DNA from: an uncultured Collinsella sp.
GTDB lineage: Bacteria; Actinomycetota; Coriobacteriia; Coriobacteriales; Coriobacteriaceae
DNA length: 22,048 bases
Assembly: GCA_902470925.1 (NCBI GenBank)
Contig: CABRIF010000029.1
Location: forward strand, 1 to 22,048
Direction of reading: 5' to 3'
In this document: one piece after another, positions 21,648 to 22,048 of the stretch
Numbering within the stretch: position 1 is the stretch's first letter
Layout of the letters: every line of letters starts with the position of its first letter
The notes under the pieces: model-generated
What the model was told of the DNA's origin: nothing
Seen by the model: only the letters and a program-made list of their open reading frames with translations
Databases searched by the model: none
Position numbers and translations under genes: made by a program

Positions 21648-22048
21648 GTGGGAAGCTTCAAGCTGGGGAAGATGACGCTGCGCTCGCTGTTCAGCAAGCC
21701 GGCGACGGTGAAGTACCCCTATGAGAAACGCGATTTGGAACGGCTGTTCCCGGCGATGCGCGGGCACGTGGAGTGTGATATCGACACGTGCATCCTGTGC
21801 GGCATGTGCCAGCGTGCGTGCCCGGTGGGCGCGATCACGGTGGCGCGCAAGGAGAGCACCTGGTCGATCGATCCGTACCGGTGCATCCAATGCGCTTGCT
21901 GCACGCACGAGTGCCCCAAGGACTGCCTGCGTATGGACGTGGCAGTTGCTCCGGCGGTGTCCGAGCTGACGGTGACGACGCTGGTGAAGCCCGCCAAGGA
22001 GAAGCCGGCGCCGGCTTCTCTGCAGCAGCACCGCCGGCAGACGCAGCG
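21648..22048 (+). CDS. echF: Ech-type hydrogenase ferredoxin-like subunit with two [4Fe-4S] motifs (partial, cut by the window end)
   Basis: The frame is open from GTG 21648 to the end of the window (133 codons) without a stop. GTG is preferred because GGAAAGG/TAGG precedes it and the product begins VGSFKLGKMTLRSLFSKPATVKYPYEKR, which resembles NuoI/HycF/EchF N-termini. An in-frame ATG at 21672 is the alternative. Two CxxCxxCxxxCP clusters follow, CILCGMCQRACPVGAI and CIQCACCTHECPKDCL, each binding one [4Fe-4S] cluster. EchF passes electrons from ferredoxin to EchC. It starts 6 bp after the echE stop as the sixth subunit function of the operon. After the second cluster the visible part is Lys/Pro/Ala-rich (KPAKEKPAPAS...), suggesting another low-complexity tail; its end is not seen. 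Confidence 0.92.
   Translation, partial: MGSFKLGKMTLRSLFSKPATVKYPYEKRDLERLFPAMRGHVECDIDTCILCGMCQRACPVGAITVARKESTWSIDPYRCIQCACCTHECPKDCLRMDVAVAPAVSELTVTTLVKPAKEKPAPASLQQHRRQTQ

Overview
This is a 22 kb GC-rich bacterial window that looks like the end of a contig from an anaerobic, Gram-positive Actinomycetota, most likely a Coriobacteriia member such as Collinsella. That placement is inferred from several things: high GC with strong G/C third-position bias, an LPXTG cell-wall anchor, an AbiEi/DUF559-like protein of a type common in that class, anaerobic metabolism (Ech-type hydrogenase, flavodiiron protein), and clustered extragenic repeats. Bases 1-47 are not genomic. They match an Illumina Nextera i7 adapter with its index and the Tn5 mosaic end.

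Layout. 477-1487 (+) is a nuclease-like AbiEi/DUF559-type protein. 1488-2348 has no convincing gene but carries a 30-bp inverted repeat built from 17-bp tandem units. 2349-6758 holds divergent class I ribonucleotide reductase genes (nrdB on -, nrdA on +), with a candidate NrdR box pair between them; NrdA carries two unusual Ala-rich insertions. 7022-7450 is an orphan two-HTH, IS3 OrfA-like protein followed by a good intrinsic terminator. 7876-10011 is a secreted, sortase-anchored C69 dipeptidase with an Ig-like domain. 10424-11608 is a flavodiiron protein (FprA).

11887-15895 is a sugar cassette: a MurR/RpiR regulator (-) diverging from a GlvC-like PTS EIICB and a GH4 6-phospho-glucosidase (+), with a perfect 26-bp palindrome in the divergent promoter region. 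Its base composition is visibly less GC-rich than the flanks. On each side lies a cluster of REP-like repeats, and each cluster contains one copy of a related ~98-bp REPIN-like unit in the same orientation.

16369 to the window end is an Ech-type (group 4) energy-converting [NiFe]-hydrogenase operon in the order echA-B-C-D-E-F. The two membrane subunits, echA (antiporter-like) and echB (NuoH/HycD-like), are one continuous reading frame. EchD has a long Ala-rich tail, EchE ends right after its last NiFe cysteine motif, and echF is cut by the window end.

Physiologically, the hydrogenase would re-oxidise reduced ferredoxin to H2 while pumping ions, the PTS/GH4 pair would feed phosphorylated glucosides into glycolysis, and FprA would remove O2 or NO. 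The most notable items are the EchA-EchB fusion, the Ala-rich insertions in NrdA and EchD, and the REPIN-flanked sugar cassette.
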